A DNA stretch of 64,000 nucleotides from Planctomycetota bacterium (GCA_016795205.1 JAEUHZ010000051.1:1-64000); one strand, 5' to 3'. Shown: positions 36,040 to 46,400, counted from the first letter of the stretch. A program made the numbers and translations. Notes: generated by a model from the letters alone, not told the origin.

Positions 36040-37107
36040 TCAGGCCGCGCCGCGCGCCAGGGTGCGCAGCTCGCCCGGCTCGCCCACGTAACGCTCCGCC
36101 GTGGCGAGCGACACCTTGCCCGAGCGGACGAGGTCGGCGAGCGACGCCGACATGGTGCGCATGCCCAACCGGCCTCCGGTCTGGATCTGCGAGTAGATCT
36201 GGTGGCCCTTGCCGTCGCGGATCAGCGCGCGGATGGCCGGCGTCGCCAGCATGATCTCGGCCGCCAGCGCGCGCCCGCGGCCGGTCTGCACGGGCAGGAG
36301 TTGCTGGCAGAACACCGCCTCCAGCGTGAAGGAGAGCTGCGTCCGCACTTGGGCCTGCTGGTGCGACGGGAACACGTCGATGATGCGGTTCACGGTCTGG
36401 ACCGCGTCGGAGGTGTGCAGCGTGCCGAAGGTCAGGTGGCCCGTCTCGGCCAGCGTCAGAGCGGCCTCGATCGTCTCGTGGTCGCGCAGCTCGCCGACCA
36501 GCACATAGTCGGGGTCCTGGCGCAGCACGCTGCGCAGCGCCTTGTGGAAGCTCTGCGTGTCGGCGCCCAGCTCGCGCTGGTTCACCATGCACTTCTTGTG
36601 GCGGTGGGTGAACTCGACCGGGTCCTCGATCGTGATGATGTGACCCTGCTGGTTCGTGTTGATGTGGTCGATCATCGCCGCGAGCGAGGTCGACTTGCCC
36701 GAGCCGGTCGCCCCAGTGACCAGCACGAGCCCGGCGTTCAGGTTGCAGATCCGCTCGCAGACCGGGCGCGGCATGCCCAGCTTGTCGAAGTCCGGGATGG
36801 CGTGCGGGATCGAGCGCATGACCGCCGCGACCGCGCCCTGCTGGAAGAACACGTTGGCGCGGAAGCGGCCGTGACCTTCGAGGCCGAAGGAGCAGTCGAG
36901 CTCCAGGTCCCGATCGAGGCGCGCGATCTGGTCCGAGTTCAGGATGCTCGTCGCGAGCCGCCGGGTGTCGTCGCCGGTCAGCGGCGGGTGCTCCACCGGC
37001 AGCAGCTCCCCGTCGATCCGGATCCGCGGCGGTGAGTTGACCGAGACGTGGAGGTCCGATCCGCCCTGGCGCACCATGAGCGCCAGAAGTTCTTCCATCG
37101 TGATCAT
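36040..37107 (-). CDS. pilT: Twitching motility retraction ATPase PilT
   Basis: A 355-residue hexameric retraction motor. Conserved blocks are GSDLHVSVNSPPRIRIDGEL, Walker A GATGSGKST, ITIEDPVEFTH, Walker B VLVGELRDHETI, FGTLHTSDAVQTVNRIIDVF and GRALAAEIMLATPAIRALIRDGK (the AIRNLIRE-type motif of PilT). It depolymerises pili for twitching and DNA uptake. It is first in the pilT-pilB-pilC-prepilin cluster. ATG 37107 and ATG 37098 are both possible starts. A second PilT-like gene lies at 55436-56890. Confidence 0.95.
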   Translation of the reverse strand: MITMEELLALMVRQGGSDLHVSVNSPPRIRIDGELLPVEHPPLTGDDTRRLATSILNSDQIARLDRDLELDCSFGLEGHGRFRANVFFQQGAVAAVMRSIPHAIPDFDKLGMPRPVCERICNLNAGLVLVTGATGSGKSTSLAAMIDHINTNQQGHIITIEDPVEFTHRHKKCMVNQRELGADTQSFHKALRSVLRQDPDYVLVGELRDHETIEAALTLAETGHLTFGTLHTSDAVQTVNRIIDVFPSHQQAQVRTQLSFTLEAVFCQQLLPVQTGRGRALAAEIMLATPAIRALIRDGKGHQIYSQIQTGGRLGMRTMSASLADLVRSGKVSLATAERYVGEPGELRTLARGAA

Positions 37108-37289
37108 CGATGCGCGCCTCGCAGGGGTTGGGGCGCGAAGGGGATCGGATGGAAAGGGCGCGCGACTGGAGCCGGAAAAGGCTTCCGCCCGTCGTCAGCC
37201 ACCGGCCTCCGCGGCGCGTCCGGACCGGCGCGGCGGCTTGCTGGCGTCCGGCCGTGCCGCGGACCGCGTCGGCGGTCAGCGCGAGCGGC

Positions 37290-39305
37290 TCAGTCCTCCT
37301 CGTGCTTCTTGCTGTACTGCGACAGGACGCGCTGCTGCTCGTTGGCGGGGACCTGCGCGTAGTGCGAGAGCTTCAGCGTGTACGAGCCCTCTCCGGCCGA
37401 CTGGGACTTCAGGTCGCGGTGGTACGTGAGCACCGTCGAGAGCGGCACGTGGGCCTTCACGATCGTGGTATGGCCCCCGTCCTCGTTGTCCTGGTCCACG
37501 ACCTGTCCCCGGCGGTGGCTGGTCAGGTCGGAGAAGATCGCACCCGCTGCGTGCGTCGGGACGTGGATCGTGACCTCCATGATCGGCTCGAGCAGGATCG
37601 GGCTGGCCTTCGTGAAGCCGTCGCGGAAGGCGCGCGCACCGGCGATCTTGAAGCTCGCTTCGTCCGAGTCGACGTCGTGGAACTTGCCGTCGTACAGCTC
37701 GACCTCGACGTCCACGACCTCGCTGTTCGTCAGCACGCCCGTGGTCACCACCTCGCGGATGCCCTTCTCCACCGCCGGGATGAAGTTGCGCGGGATCGCG
37801 CCGCCCACGACCATGTCCGTGAACTTGAAGCCCGAGCCGGCCGGCAGCGGCTTCACGCGCAGGTAGCACTCGCCGAACTGCCCGCGCCCTCCGGTCTGCT
37901 TCTTGTGGCGGTGGTGACCCTCGCTCGGACGCTGCACCGTCTCCTTGTAGGCGATGCGCGGCGGGTGCGTGGTGATCTCGACGCCGTAGCGCCGTTTGAG
38001 CCGCGCCTCCGTGACCTGCAGGTGCAGGTCGCTCATGCCGTACGCGACCATCTCGTGCGTCATCGGATCGTGGACCACGCGGAACGTGGGGTCCTCGGCC
38101 TCGATCTTGTGCAAGGCTTCGCCGATCTTCTGCTCGTCGGCGCGCGACTTCGGCTGCACCGCCGCGGCGACCATCGGCTCGGGCAGCGGCGGCATGGGCA
38201 CGCGCGCGGCGCGCTTGCCGGGCGTCGAGAAGGCCGCGCCGAACGGTACGCCATCGACCTTCGTGAAGGCCACGATCTCGCCCGGACCGGCGTTCTCGAT
38301 GGGCTCGCGCTTCTTGCCCACGATGCGGAAGAGCCCGCCGATCTTCTCGCCCTTGTCGGGCGAGTTCGGCCCCACGATCGAGGCCTGGGCCGACAACGTC
38401 CCGCGGTGGATGCGCGCGATGCAGACCTTGCCGACGTGACTGTCGCTCTTCACGTTGAACACGACGCCCGTCAGCTCGCCGGCCGGATCCGGCCGCACCT
38501 CGGCGCCGTCCTCGGCCACGAAGTGGATCTCGTCGGCTCCGGGGGCGTAGTGCTCGAAGAACTCGACGACGTCGCCGATGCCGACGCCGCTGACCGGATT
38601 GCAGACCAGGATCGGCACGATCGAGCCAGCCACCAGCGAGTGGGGCAGGAGCTTCTTGAGCGACGGATCGTCGATCTCCTGCGTCTCCAGGTAGCGATTC
38701 ATCAGCTCCTCGTCCTCGCAGGCGTCCATGACCTCGTCCATGAGGTCTTGGCGCCAGGGGCTCTCGGGGTCCTCGATCGTGCGGCGCACCCGCTTGAAGC
38801 CCGGGCCGGACTGGTCGGGGAGGTGGTACGGCACGCAGGTCGTGCCGAACGCCTTGCGCAGTTCCTCGACGAGCTCGTCGAAGTCCGCGTTCGGGTCGTC
38901 GAGGTGCGTCACGAGGATCGCGCGCCCTCGGCCGAGCCGCCGCGCGGCCTCCATCTTCTGGCGCAGGTTGAACGTGACCCCGCTCGCGCAGCTCACGACC
39001 CCCACGACGAGGTCGGCGCCGTACAGCGCCCCCACAGCCTCGGCCTGGAAGTCCGGATAGCCGGGTGAGTCGAGGAACGTCCACTGCTCGTCGTGCCACA
39101 CCGTGGAGACGACCGCCATGTGGAGCGAGTGCTGCTTCTCCTGCTCCTCGGGCTCGGTGTCGCAGAGGCTCGTCTTCTCCGACACCAACCCCTTGCGCGG
39201 GGTGACGCCCATGTGGTGCGCCAGCGCGTCGATGAGGGTCGTCTTGCCGGCCGAGGGGTGGCCGACGAAGGCGATGTTGCGGATCTTCGAAGCGGCAAAG
39301 GTCAT
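37290..39305 (-). CDS. EF-G2-like translational GTPase
   Basis: A 671-residue EF-G paralogue with the full domain order (G, II, III, IV, V). G1 is GHPSAGKTT (15-23) instead of AHIDAGKTT. The effector region lacks RGITI (reads EEQEKQHSL). G3 is DSPGYPDF, where the catalytic His of EF-G/EF-Tu is Tyr. G4 reads VTHLDD instead of NKxD. These are features of the FusA2/EF-G2-like branch (for example the mycobacterial FusA2), so this is not the main translocase. Its cellular role is unsettled, with ribosome rescue or stress suggested for relatives. It stands between the ompA-like gene and pilT on the same strand. Confidence 0.88.
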   Translation of the reverse strand: MTFAASKIRNIAFVGHPSAGKTTLIDALAHHMGVTPRKGLVSEKTSLCDTEPEEQEKQHSLHMAVVSTVWHDEQWTFLDSPGYPDFQAEAVGALYGADLVVGVVSCASGVTFNLRQKMEAARRLGRGRAILVTHLDDPNADFDELVEELRKAFGTTCVPYHLPDQSGPGFKRVRRTIEDPESPWRQDLMDEVMDACEDEELMNRYLETQEIDDPSLKKLLPHSLVAGSIVPILVCNPVSGVGIGDVVEFFEHYAPGADEIHFVAEDGAEVRPDPAGELTGVVFNVKSDSHVGKVCIARIHRGTLSAQASIVGPNSPDKGEKIGGLFRIVGKKREPIENAGPGEIVAFTKVDGVPFGAAFSTPGKRAARVPMPPLPEPMVAAAVQPKSRADEQKIGEALHKIEAEDPTFRVVHDPMTHEMVAYGMSDLHLQVTEARLKRRYGVEITTHPPRIAYKETVQRPSEGHHRHKKQTGGRGQFGECYLRVKPLPAGSGFKFTDMVVGGAIPRNFIPAVEKGIREVVTTGVLTNSEVVDVEVELYDGKFHDVDSDEASFKIAGARAFRDGFTKASPILLEPIMEVTIHVPTHAAGAIFSDLTSHRRGQVVDQDNEDGGHTTIVKAHVPLSTVLTYHRDLKSQSAGEGSYTLKLSHYAQVPANEQQRVLSQYSKKHEED

Positions 39306-39676
39306 GTGGGGTCCTGCGTGGATCCGGACAGAACGCGTCCCCCGCTCGCGAAAGTGCGCGGCGAGGGACGGCGGATCTTAGCGGGGCGGCGCCCTTCGGC
39401 CACCCGCCGATCGGCGCGGCCCCGACGGGCGACCTGCGCCGTCACGCGGAGAGCTGCCGGGTCGGCGTGCTCGGCCCCCGCGCCAGCTCCCCGAGCTGGG
39501 CCGTGGCGCCGGCCCAAGCCGCGCTCCTCGCGCGGCGTGCGGGCCAAGCTCAGCGCGGATCGGCGACCACCTGAGCCGGGTCGAGCAGGGCGAGCGGGTC
39601 GTGTGAGCGCTGCCCCGGCCCCATGCGCGGCAGCGCGCCGCGCGCGGGGCCGGACCGCGGCCGGGGAGAGCCGCGC
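39306..39676. other. Intergenic region, no gene seen
   Basis: About 370 bases between the OmpA-like lipoprotein stop and the EF-G2 start. An 81-codon frame on the minus strand has only composition-driven Arg/Gly/Ala sequence. GCGCGG (39642-39647) and CCGCGC (39671-39676) can pair as a GC hairpin right after the OmpA-like stop. Confidence 0.5.
39375..39380 (-). promoter_or_regulatory. Candidate -10 element for the EF-G2-like gene
   Basis: TAAGAT on the minus strand, 69 bases before ATG 39305; 5 of 6 match TATAAT. No convincing -35 is visible. Confidence 0.3.
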
Positions 39677-40375
39677 TCAGCCCTTGCCGCGCAACACGAC
39701 GATCTCGACGCGCCGGTTGCGGGCCTTCTCGGCGTCCTTGGCGTTGCCGGCGACCGGGTCGTACTGGCCGTGACCCGCGACGATGCAGCGCTCGTCGGGC
39801 ACCCCGCAGTCCTCGACGAGGAAGCGCAGAACGGCCATGGCGCGCGCCACGGACAGCTCGCGGTTCGAGGCGAAGCCGGACTTCTTGATGGGATCGGCGT
39901 CCGTGTGTCCCTCGACGCGCAGCCGGGCGCCGGGGTACTCGCGCTGCAGCGTCCCGGCCACTTTCTTGAGCGCCTTCTTCCCGTCGGCGGACAGCTCGGC
40001 CTTGCCCGACGCGAAGGTGATCGACGCTGGGATCGAGAGCACCATGTTCCCGTCGCGCACGCCGTAGCTGACTCCGAGCGAATCGAGCTCGGGGAAGGAC
40101 TTGGCCGAGGCCGCCGGCGCCGGCGCGGCGGCGGGCGCACGGTCCTCGCGGGCGGAAGACTCCGCGAGCTGCCCGAGCGCGTCGTCGCGGCTCTGGGCGA
40201 GCTCCTGGACCTGGCTCTTCAACCGTGAGCGCTCGTCGCGCAGTTCGCGGATCGTCGCGTCCTTCTCGTCGAGCGCGCGCTGATGCGACTGGCTCGTGAC
40301 GCAGGCCGCGCACAGCGGGAACACACAGGCGAGCAGAACGAGCCGTAGGCTGCGCATGATGTCGTGCTGGAACAT
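39677..40375 (-). CDS. OmpA-family peptidoglycan-binding lipoprotein with coiled coil
   Basis: A 232-residue lipoprotein (lipobox LCAAC). After the signal comes a coiled coil (RALDEKDATIRELRDERSRLKSQVQELAQSRDDAL), an Ala/Pro linker, and a C-terminal OmpA domain with VEGHTDADPIKKSGFASNRELSVARAMAV and EKARNRRVEIVVL, the NxxLSxxRA and NRRVE peptidoglycan-binding signatures. It should anchor the envelope to the wall. I choose ATG 40375 because GAGGGGG lies 10 bases upstream; ATG 40357 would give a shorter signal peptide. It is close to pilD but separated by 104 bases. Confidence 0.85.
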   Translation of the reverse strand: MFQHDIMRSLRLVLLACVFPLCAACVTSQSHQRALDEKDATIRELRDERSRLKSQVQELAQSRDDALGQLAESSAREDRAPAAAPAPAASAKSFPELDSLGVSYGVRDGNMVLSIPASITFASGKAELSADGKKALKKVAGTLQREYPGARLRVEGHTDADPIKKSGFASNRELSVARAMAVLRFLVEDCGVPDERCIVAGHGQYDPVAGNAKDAEKARNRRVEIVVLRGKG

Positions 40376-40478
40376 TCGGATCGAACCCCCTCGAAGCCGG
40401 CTGCGCGCCCGCGCATGCCGGCGATGACCTGCCGGAATCGCCAGGGATCCCCGAGCAGCGCGACCGGCGCGCGCCGCT

Positions 40479-41396
40479 TCATGGGATCCACGTCGCGACA
40501 TGATTCCAAGCGACCAAGGCGATTCCAATGCCCAGCGCGAGGTACGGCCCGAACGGCAGGTAGCGCCCCGCGATCCGCGCGAGCTGCAGGTGGCGGGTGA
40601 TCGACGCCGCGCGGCGACGGGCCCGCGCGCGCGCGCGCAGCAGCAGGAAGAAGCGCCCCATGTTCAGGAGCCCGACGACCGAGGCGACGAGCGAGCCCAG
40701 CACCAGCGCGAAGAGGGCGCCTCCCGGACCGACGAAGCCACCGCCCGCCGCCAGGAGCTTCACGTCGCCGAAGCCCATCGCGTCCCGGCCGTAGACCTTC
40801 GTGCCAAGGACCCCGATCACCCACAGGATTCCTCCCCCGACGGCGATCCCCGCCAGCGCCCCGAACAGGGCCTCGGCCGGGCCGACCGGGGCGCCTGGGC
40901 CGGCCATCCACTGCGCGACCCAGGTCTGGGCGTGCAGCTCGGGCACGAGCAACGACGCCACGGGTGCCGCGACGATGCCGCCGATGGAGATCTCGTCGGG
41001 GATCTCGAAGCAGTCGAAATCGACCGCCGTCGCCACGAGCAGCGCCGACAAGGCCACGGACCACACCAGCGCGAGCTCCCAACGCGCGGGCAGCGCGAGC
41101 CAGGCCACGCCGCCCCACAGGCAGGCGTTGGCGATCTCGACGAGCGGGTAGCGCCAAGGGATCCGCCAGCCGCAGCTCCGACAGCGGCCGCGCTGGACGA
41201 GCCACGAGACGAGCGGCACGTTCTCGCGCCAGCTCAGGGTCGTGCGACAGCTCGGGCAGCGGGAGCGCCGAGGCCTCGACACCGTCTCCCCCTCGAGGGG
41301 CAGGCGGTGGATCGCGACGTTCAGGAAGGACCCCACGAGCAGGCCTAGCACGGCCCACAACGCGACCCAGGCACCCGCCGGCACGTCGAGCGGCAT
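40479..41396 (-). CDS. pilD: Prepilin peptidase/N-methyltransferase
   Basis: A 305-residue polytopic aspartic protease. GSFLNVAIHRLP is at 22-33, the zinc-type tetracysteine at C47, C50, C72 and C75 (CPSC ... CRSC), the first catalytic Asp in AVDFDCFEIPDE (about 125-134), and the second in DAMGFGDVKLLA. It cuts the class III leader of prepilins (see 32085-32819) and methylates the new N-terminal Phe. Its ATG overlaps the stop of the upstream Ig-like lipoprotein (TGATG, 41394-41398), so the pair is translationally coupled. Arg-rich RARARARRRAA near residue 255 is probably cytoplasmic. Confidence 0.95.
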   Translation of the reverse strand: MPLDVPAGAWVALWAVLGLLVGSFLNVAIHRLPLEGETVSRPRRSRCPSCRTTLSWRENVPLVSWLVQRGRCRSCGWRIPWRYPLVEIANACLWGGVAWLALPARWELALVWSVALSALLVATAVDFDCFEIPDEISIGGIVAAPVASLLVPELHAQTWVAQWMAGPGAPVGPAEALFGALAGIAVGGGILWVIGVLGTKVYGRDAMGFGDVKLLAAGGGFVGPGGALFALVLGSLVASVVGLLNMGRFFLLLRARARARRRAASITRHLQLARIAGRYLPFGPYLALGIGIALVAWNHVATWIP

Positions 41397-43342
41397 CAGC
41401 GTTCGCCTCCCTCGGGATCACGCCAGGCGAGGCGCACGGCGTCGACGAACGGCGGGCGCCAGCGTCCCCCCGGTTCGACGACGAGCTCGATGAGCACCTG
41501 GAGCGGGCCCGGCCGGCGCAGGAGCTCCGGCGAGTCGACCACCTCGAGGTCCCCCAGAGCCTCGGGCGCGCGCTGGAGCTCGGGCACGTAGCGCACGCTC
41601 CACCCCGGGTCGGTGCGCCCGCGCGCCGGCGCCGAGCCGCTGGCCTCGGCCTCCAGCCACTCGACCACGGACCCGCGCGCCGGGAGCGGCCCCGAGAGCA
41701 CCGCGAAGCGCAGCGTCTCGCGCAGCGGATTGTCCTCGGGCGGGTCGAGTTCCAGCCCCTCGACGGTCGAGGCGCTCAAGCCCGGCCCCCCGCCCTCGCC
41801 CAGGCGGAAGACCTGGCCGGGCTGCGCCGAGCGCACGGCGCCGGAGACGCGGATGCGACCACCCGCCACGAGCAGGAGCGGGGTCGAGACCTCGATCTCG
41901 CCGTCGACGACCAGGTCACCCCCGGCGATCAGGATCGTCCAGTCGCGCTCGCGCGCCGCGGCACCCGCCACGGCCAGTGTGCGGTCGAGCCAGTCCGAGA
42001 GCCGGCCGGGCTCGAAGTGGAGCGGCGTGCGCGCGCCCGTCGTGCGCTCGAGCCGCCCCTCGATCCGCAGCATGCCCTGCGTCCGCAACACGACCGGGCC
42101 TTCCGCCTCCCCGAGCCGGCACGTGACCCCGCGCGCGACGCGAGCCCGCACCGCGGCGTGATCCCGGCCGTGCACGACGCCGGTGAGCTCGAGGTCGCCC
42201 TGCCGCCCGTCACCGGCGGCCTTGGGAAAGCGGACCTCGACCCGGCCGCTGTCGATCCAGGCCGCGGTCCCGTCCACGCCGGGCACGGCGATCGTCGAGC
42301 GCAGGCGCGTGTCGAGGAACTCCTCGACCCACGCCCCGCGTCCGACGTCGCGGCCGCGGTCAACGACCGGGAAGCCGACGAGCACCAGCGCCGGCTCCCA
42401 GACGGAGTGCCCGCCGAGATCGCGCGGCACGCCCGAATGCGTGCGCGGCACGGCCAGCGGCAGGGCCGGCCAGCCGGGCAGGAACGGCACGAGCGCGATC
42501 TCCACGACGGCGACCTCGGGGCGGAAGACGAGGCGCCACGGCTCGCTCGAGCTCGCGGGGAGCCGGCGCGCGGGGGTCAGCTCGACGAGCGCGGCTCGCG
42601 GCTCGCGCTCCCAAGCCGACGCCGGTGTTGAGGAACGCACCCGCGCCGGCCGCGGCTTGAGCGTCGCGACGGGGTCGTTCTCCAGGAGGCGCGGGCGCAA
42701 AGGCACCTCGGGGCCGCGGCGCGGGCGCAGCGCGAAGGCCCCGTCCACGAGGGAGGATGGATCCAGGGGCTCCTCGCAGCGCAGGTAGAGCGAGTCCAGC
42801 GGGCCGATCTCGTACTGCACGGGCTGCCCTTGCGGCGCGGGGAACAGGCGCAAGGGGCGCACGCGGTCGGGATCGCGGTCCTCGAAGATCTGCTCGGCTC
42901 CGCCGCGGGCCTCGACGGCGCGGAACGCGGCGCGGTACGTGCTCGCGAGCGGCGCCCCGTCCGCAGCGCGCAGCCCATCCGGGCGCGGGAAGCCGGCGAT
43001 CTCGATCGTGTACGACGCGCCGGGGACATACCCGCCGTCCGACAGGTCCGCGGCCAGCACCGGGGCTGGATCGAACCGCACACGCGAGCCGTCGACCACC
43101 AGCCGGCCGCGCGCCGGTCGACCGTCGCGGGCCGTGATCCGCACGCTCTCCTGCGTCACGGAGGCGCGGTCGACGTCGGCCGAGAAGTGGAAGACCAGGC
43201 TCTCGTTCAGGCGCACGAGCGCGCCGGGCTCGGGCCGCGTCAGGCGGTGCACGAGCACCCGTGGGGCCGGAGGGGGCGCCGGCGCGCACGCCAGGACGGC
43301 GGGCGCGATCGCCCAGGTCCAGGAACGACGCATCCCGCGCAT
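41396..43342 (-). CDS. Ig-like lipoprotein coupled to pilD (family copy 4, compact)
   Basis: A 648-residue lipoprotein (short signal ending VLAC, about C19). The first Ig-like domain (about 30-140) contains SLVFHFSADVDRASVTQESVRI and SDGGYVPGASYTIEIAGF, close to the corresponding parts of the proteins at 43461 and 47077. A second Ig-like module is followed by a beta-rich middle (LLVAGGRIRVSGAV) and a C-terminal domain ending VLIELVVEPGGRWRPPFVDAVRLAW, like the ends of its relatives. It lacks the long glycine tracts. Its TGA overlaps the pilD ATG. A role in placing or using the pilus at the surface is inference from this coupling. Confidence 0.7.
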   Translation of the reverse strand: MRGMRRSWTWAIAPAVLACAPAPPPAPRVLVHRLTRPEPGALVRLNESLVFHFSADVDRASVTQESVRITARDGRPARGRLVVDGSRVRFDPAPVLAADLSDGGYVPGASYTIEIAGFPRPDGLRAADGAPLASTYRAAFRAVEARGGAEQIFEDRDPDRVRPLRLFPAPQGQPVQYEIGPLDSLYLRCEEPLDPSSLVDGAFALRPRRGPEVPLRPRLLENDPVATLKPRPARVRSSTPASAWEREPRAALVELTPARRLPASSSEPWRLVFRPEVAVVEIALVPFLPGWPALPLAVPRTHSGVPRDLGGHSVWEPALVLVGFPVVDRGRDVGRGAWVEEFLDTRLRSTIAVPGVDGTAAWIDSGRVEVRFPKAAGDGRQGDLELTGVVHGRDHAAVRARVARGVTCRLGEAEGPVVLRTQGMLRIEGRLERTTGARTPLHFEPGRLSDWLDRTLAVAGAAARERDWTILIAGGDLVVDGEIEVSTPLLLVAGGRIRVSGAVRSAQPGQVFRLGEGGGPGLSASTVEGLELDPPEDNPLRETLRFAVLSGPLPARGSVVEWLEAEASGSAPARGRTDPGWSVRYVPELQRAPEALGDLEVVDSPELLRRPGPLQVLIELVVEPGGRWRPPFVDAVRLAWRDPEGGER

Positions 43343-43372
43343 TCGAGCACACGGGCCCTGCCCGCAGAAGCA

Positions 43373-43411
43373 CGCGGCGCGCCGTCCTCCGCGGAGGGAC
43401 GTCGCGCCGCG
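43373..43411 (-). terminator. Hairpin after the 1156-residue lipoprotein gene
   Basis: CGCGGCGCG ... CGCGCCGCG, 9-base arms, enclosing a second imperfect hairpin (GTCCTCCGCGGAGGGAC). It begins 50 bases past the stop at 43461. No U-tract follows. Confidence 0.5.
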
Positions 43412-43460
43412 CAGCCCAGGCCGCGGGACCGGGGTCCACGCTGGCTCGACGCGCTCGGGC

Positions 43461-46400
43461 TCAGAACCGGAACGGCACCCGCAGGAACTCGATCGCCGGG
43501 ATCGGCGTCGTGGCCGTCAGCGTCGAGGTGCCCAGATCGAACGTGACCCGGAACCGGAAGAAGCGCAGGGCCGGATTGCTCGGGTTCGTGTTCAGCGCGT
43601 TGATGTCCGTGACCCAGGGCGTGGCCTCGGTCTCGTTGGGCTGGCCCAGGGCGTTCGCCGTGGTCGCCTGGAACTCGAAGCCGACCGTCACCGGATCCGG
43701 CAGCGAGTCCTGCGCGCCCGCCGTGCGCACGCGGAAGAAGCGCGGACGCAGGGAGACGCTCGCCGAGCCGTCCGTCGGGATCACGTTGAGCGGCAGGCCG
43801 CTCGTCCCGACCGTGACGCGCAACAGACCGCTCGTCGCGTCGTAGGTCGCCGAGGCGGCCTCGAAGCGGGTGACCGTGGCCCCCACGGCGAAGCGCACGT
43901 CGAAGAAGCGCAGCAGCGCGGGGTTCGTCAGGTAGATCTCGTCGAGGATCGTCGTCCCGTCGAACACGATCGTGCGCTTGTCGGTCGTGATGTAGGGCAG
44001 GCTCGGAGCCGTCGTGACCGTCTGGGAGCCGGAGCCGCTCAAGATCGAGGGCAGGTCGGCCTGGGTCGCGCCCGCACCGGCGCCGGTCTTCAGCACCAGG
44101 CCGCCGCCGCTCACCCCGCCGAAGCGGAACTCGGTCGTCTCGGGCGTGGTCGAGATCGGGGAAACGCTGGTCGACCCCAGCGGGATCCACTTGGACTGTG
44201 CCTTGGAGATCTTGCCGAAGCCCGGCAGGAGTTGGTTCCACTGGAGCGGCGAGTTCACGTTGCTCGTGTTCTCGGCCGCGGTCGAGCCGAACCGGATCGT
44301 GCTGCCGACGGGGTTGGGCTTGAGACAGTTCGTCAGGTTCTCACCCGCGGTGGTGGGCGTGAGGATGTCCTGCAGGCGTGGCGCGTGGAGTTGGATGATC
44401 CCCGGTCCGCCGTCGCCGCCGCAGCCGGCGACGCCCTCCGTCCCGAAGCCGGTCGCGACGTTCGTGGGGTTCGTGGCCGCGATCGCGCACGGGGCCGGCG
44501 TCGTGATGCCGCCCTGGGCGGTCGGGTAGTGATCGCGCGGCAGGCGGTCCGCCTGCGGCGTCGTCTCCACCGAGTTCGGCGCCGTGCCGCCGGAATTGTC
44601 CCGTCCGGCGCCGCCCTGGCCACCACGGGCCCAGATACCGCCCTTGTCGCGCTCGAGCGACTGGTTCGTGCGGACCTGGCGGAAGTCGATCGTGGCGCCG
44701 ACCTGGATGATCACGTGGCCGCCGGAGCCGCCCCCCGAGGCCGAGCCCACGCGGTTGATGCCGGCGGTGTTCTCGCCACCGCCGCCCGTGCCGCCGCCCG
44801 CGTCGATGCGCCCATTGGGGCCGAAGATCACGTCGCCCAGGCACAGGATCGTGAGCGACCCGGCGCCGCCACCGCCGCCCGAGCCCTTCTCGTCGCCGGC
44901 CGGCGTCCAACTCGGGTTGGGGAACGAGGAGGCCGTGACGGCGTTGCCGCCACCTCCCCCGCCAGCTCCGGCCCAGGCGTTGGGCAACTCGCCCCGCACG
45001 ACCGCGGTCCCCACGCGCATGAGGCCCAGGAAGTCGTTGTCGGGGTTGGCGTCCAGGAATGGGCGCGGGCCCTTGAGCCCGCCTTGGGGACGCTGACCCG
45101 GACCACTGGTCGCGCCGCTGGCGTTCAGGGAGCCCGGGTTTCCGTCCTCGGCGTCGAGGCCGATGATGCGCTGGTCCGGGCAGCCGTTCACGTTGAAGGG
45201 CGTCGAGGGCGTGAACAGCACCATCGGTCCACCCAGCGAGCCGCCGCCACCCCCACCGCCTCGGCGATCGTTGACGCTCGAACTCGGGTTGTAGCCGGTC
45301 TCGCCGCCCCCCCCGCCGCCGTTCGGCTGGTCGAAGGCGCCATAGCCGGCCTCACCGGCGGGCGAGGACTGCGTGGTCAGGGGATTGCCCGTGCCGCCTC
45401 GGCCGCCGCCGCCATTGCCGGCGCCGCCCGATTCGACCAGGTTCGTCGTGTTGAAGGTCGTGACGCCGCGGTTGCTCGTGCCGCGGATCAGGAGCTTGCC
45501 GAAGATCCGCACCGTGCCCGAGGCGCGGATCACGCACGGATTCGGACCGCGCACCTCGAGGACCCCGCCTTGCTCGATCGTGAAGTCGCGCACGTCGACC
45601 TGGCCGCTGACGATGGTTTGCGTGGCCGTCTGCTGCGCGTTCTGGATCACCGAGAACGACGTGTTCAGGATCGTCGAGCCGCCACCGGGGAGCGGGGTCA
45701 CGACCCAGTCGAAGTTGCCGCCAGGACCGCCCGTGCCGCCGAACTCGAAGCCGGCGGCGAGCACTCCATCGGAGCCCCAGATCGCGGCCGGGGCGTCGAG
45801 CAGCGCGGCGGTGTCCTGCGAGGAGTTCGGGTTCGCGCCCGGCAGCGTGAACGTCTCGACGAACTCGTCGCCGATCGGGATCGGCAGGCCTGTCCCGCTG
45901 TCGATGCCGTCGACGACCGGGAACGAGACCACGGGCAAATCGAGCAGGTTGCCGTTGCCCACGAGGTCACGGAAGCTGGCGGCGAGCGACACGCGCACGA
46001 CGCGCCCCAAGGGCAGGATCCCCACGGGGATCACGCGCAGACGCGCCCCACCGCCCTCGCAGTTCGATTCGAGCCGCACCTCGTGCGGCAGATCGATCCA
46101 CTCCGAGGCCGCTGCCCCGCACTGGCCGTCGAGTCGCGAGCAGTACTGCATCCGCACGGACTGCGGATTGATGTTCGAGTCGGAGGGATCGACGGGTTGG
46201 TCGATCTCCAGGACGATCGAGACCGAGCTCGACGTCACGCTGTACAGGTTCAGCGGCGCCTTGTAGTCGTCGACCGCGACCTCGGCCCCCAGGACCGAGC
46301 TGCTACCCGAGGTCCGGCGGCGGAACACGTAGCGCGAGTCCGGGCTGCTGCCCTCCTCGATGTAGCAGTAGCCGCCGGTCTGGGGCACCGGCCCGAGGCC

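Noticed and set aside
39302-39547. 81-codon frame in the gap between the OmpA-like and EF-G2 genes
   Set aside because: No ribosome-binding site and no conserved features; Arg/Gly/Ala sequence as in random high-GC DNA.
40376-40395. GGTTCGATCC-like T-loop of a tRNA (minus strand)
   Set aside because: The flanking bases do not pair as a T-stem and no acceptor, D or anticodon arm can be drawn around it. It is the leader of the OmpA-like gene.
44820-45450. Repetitive glycine-codon tracts that could look like a DNA repeat array
   Set aside because: The repeats are in-frame, irregular GGN runs encoding the glycine-rich part of a lipoprotein; there are no spacers or conserved units, so this is not a CRISPR or satellite.
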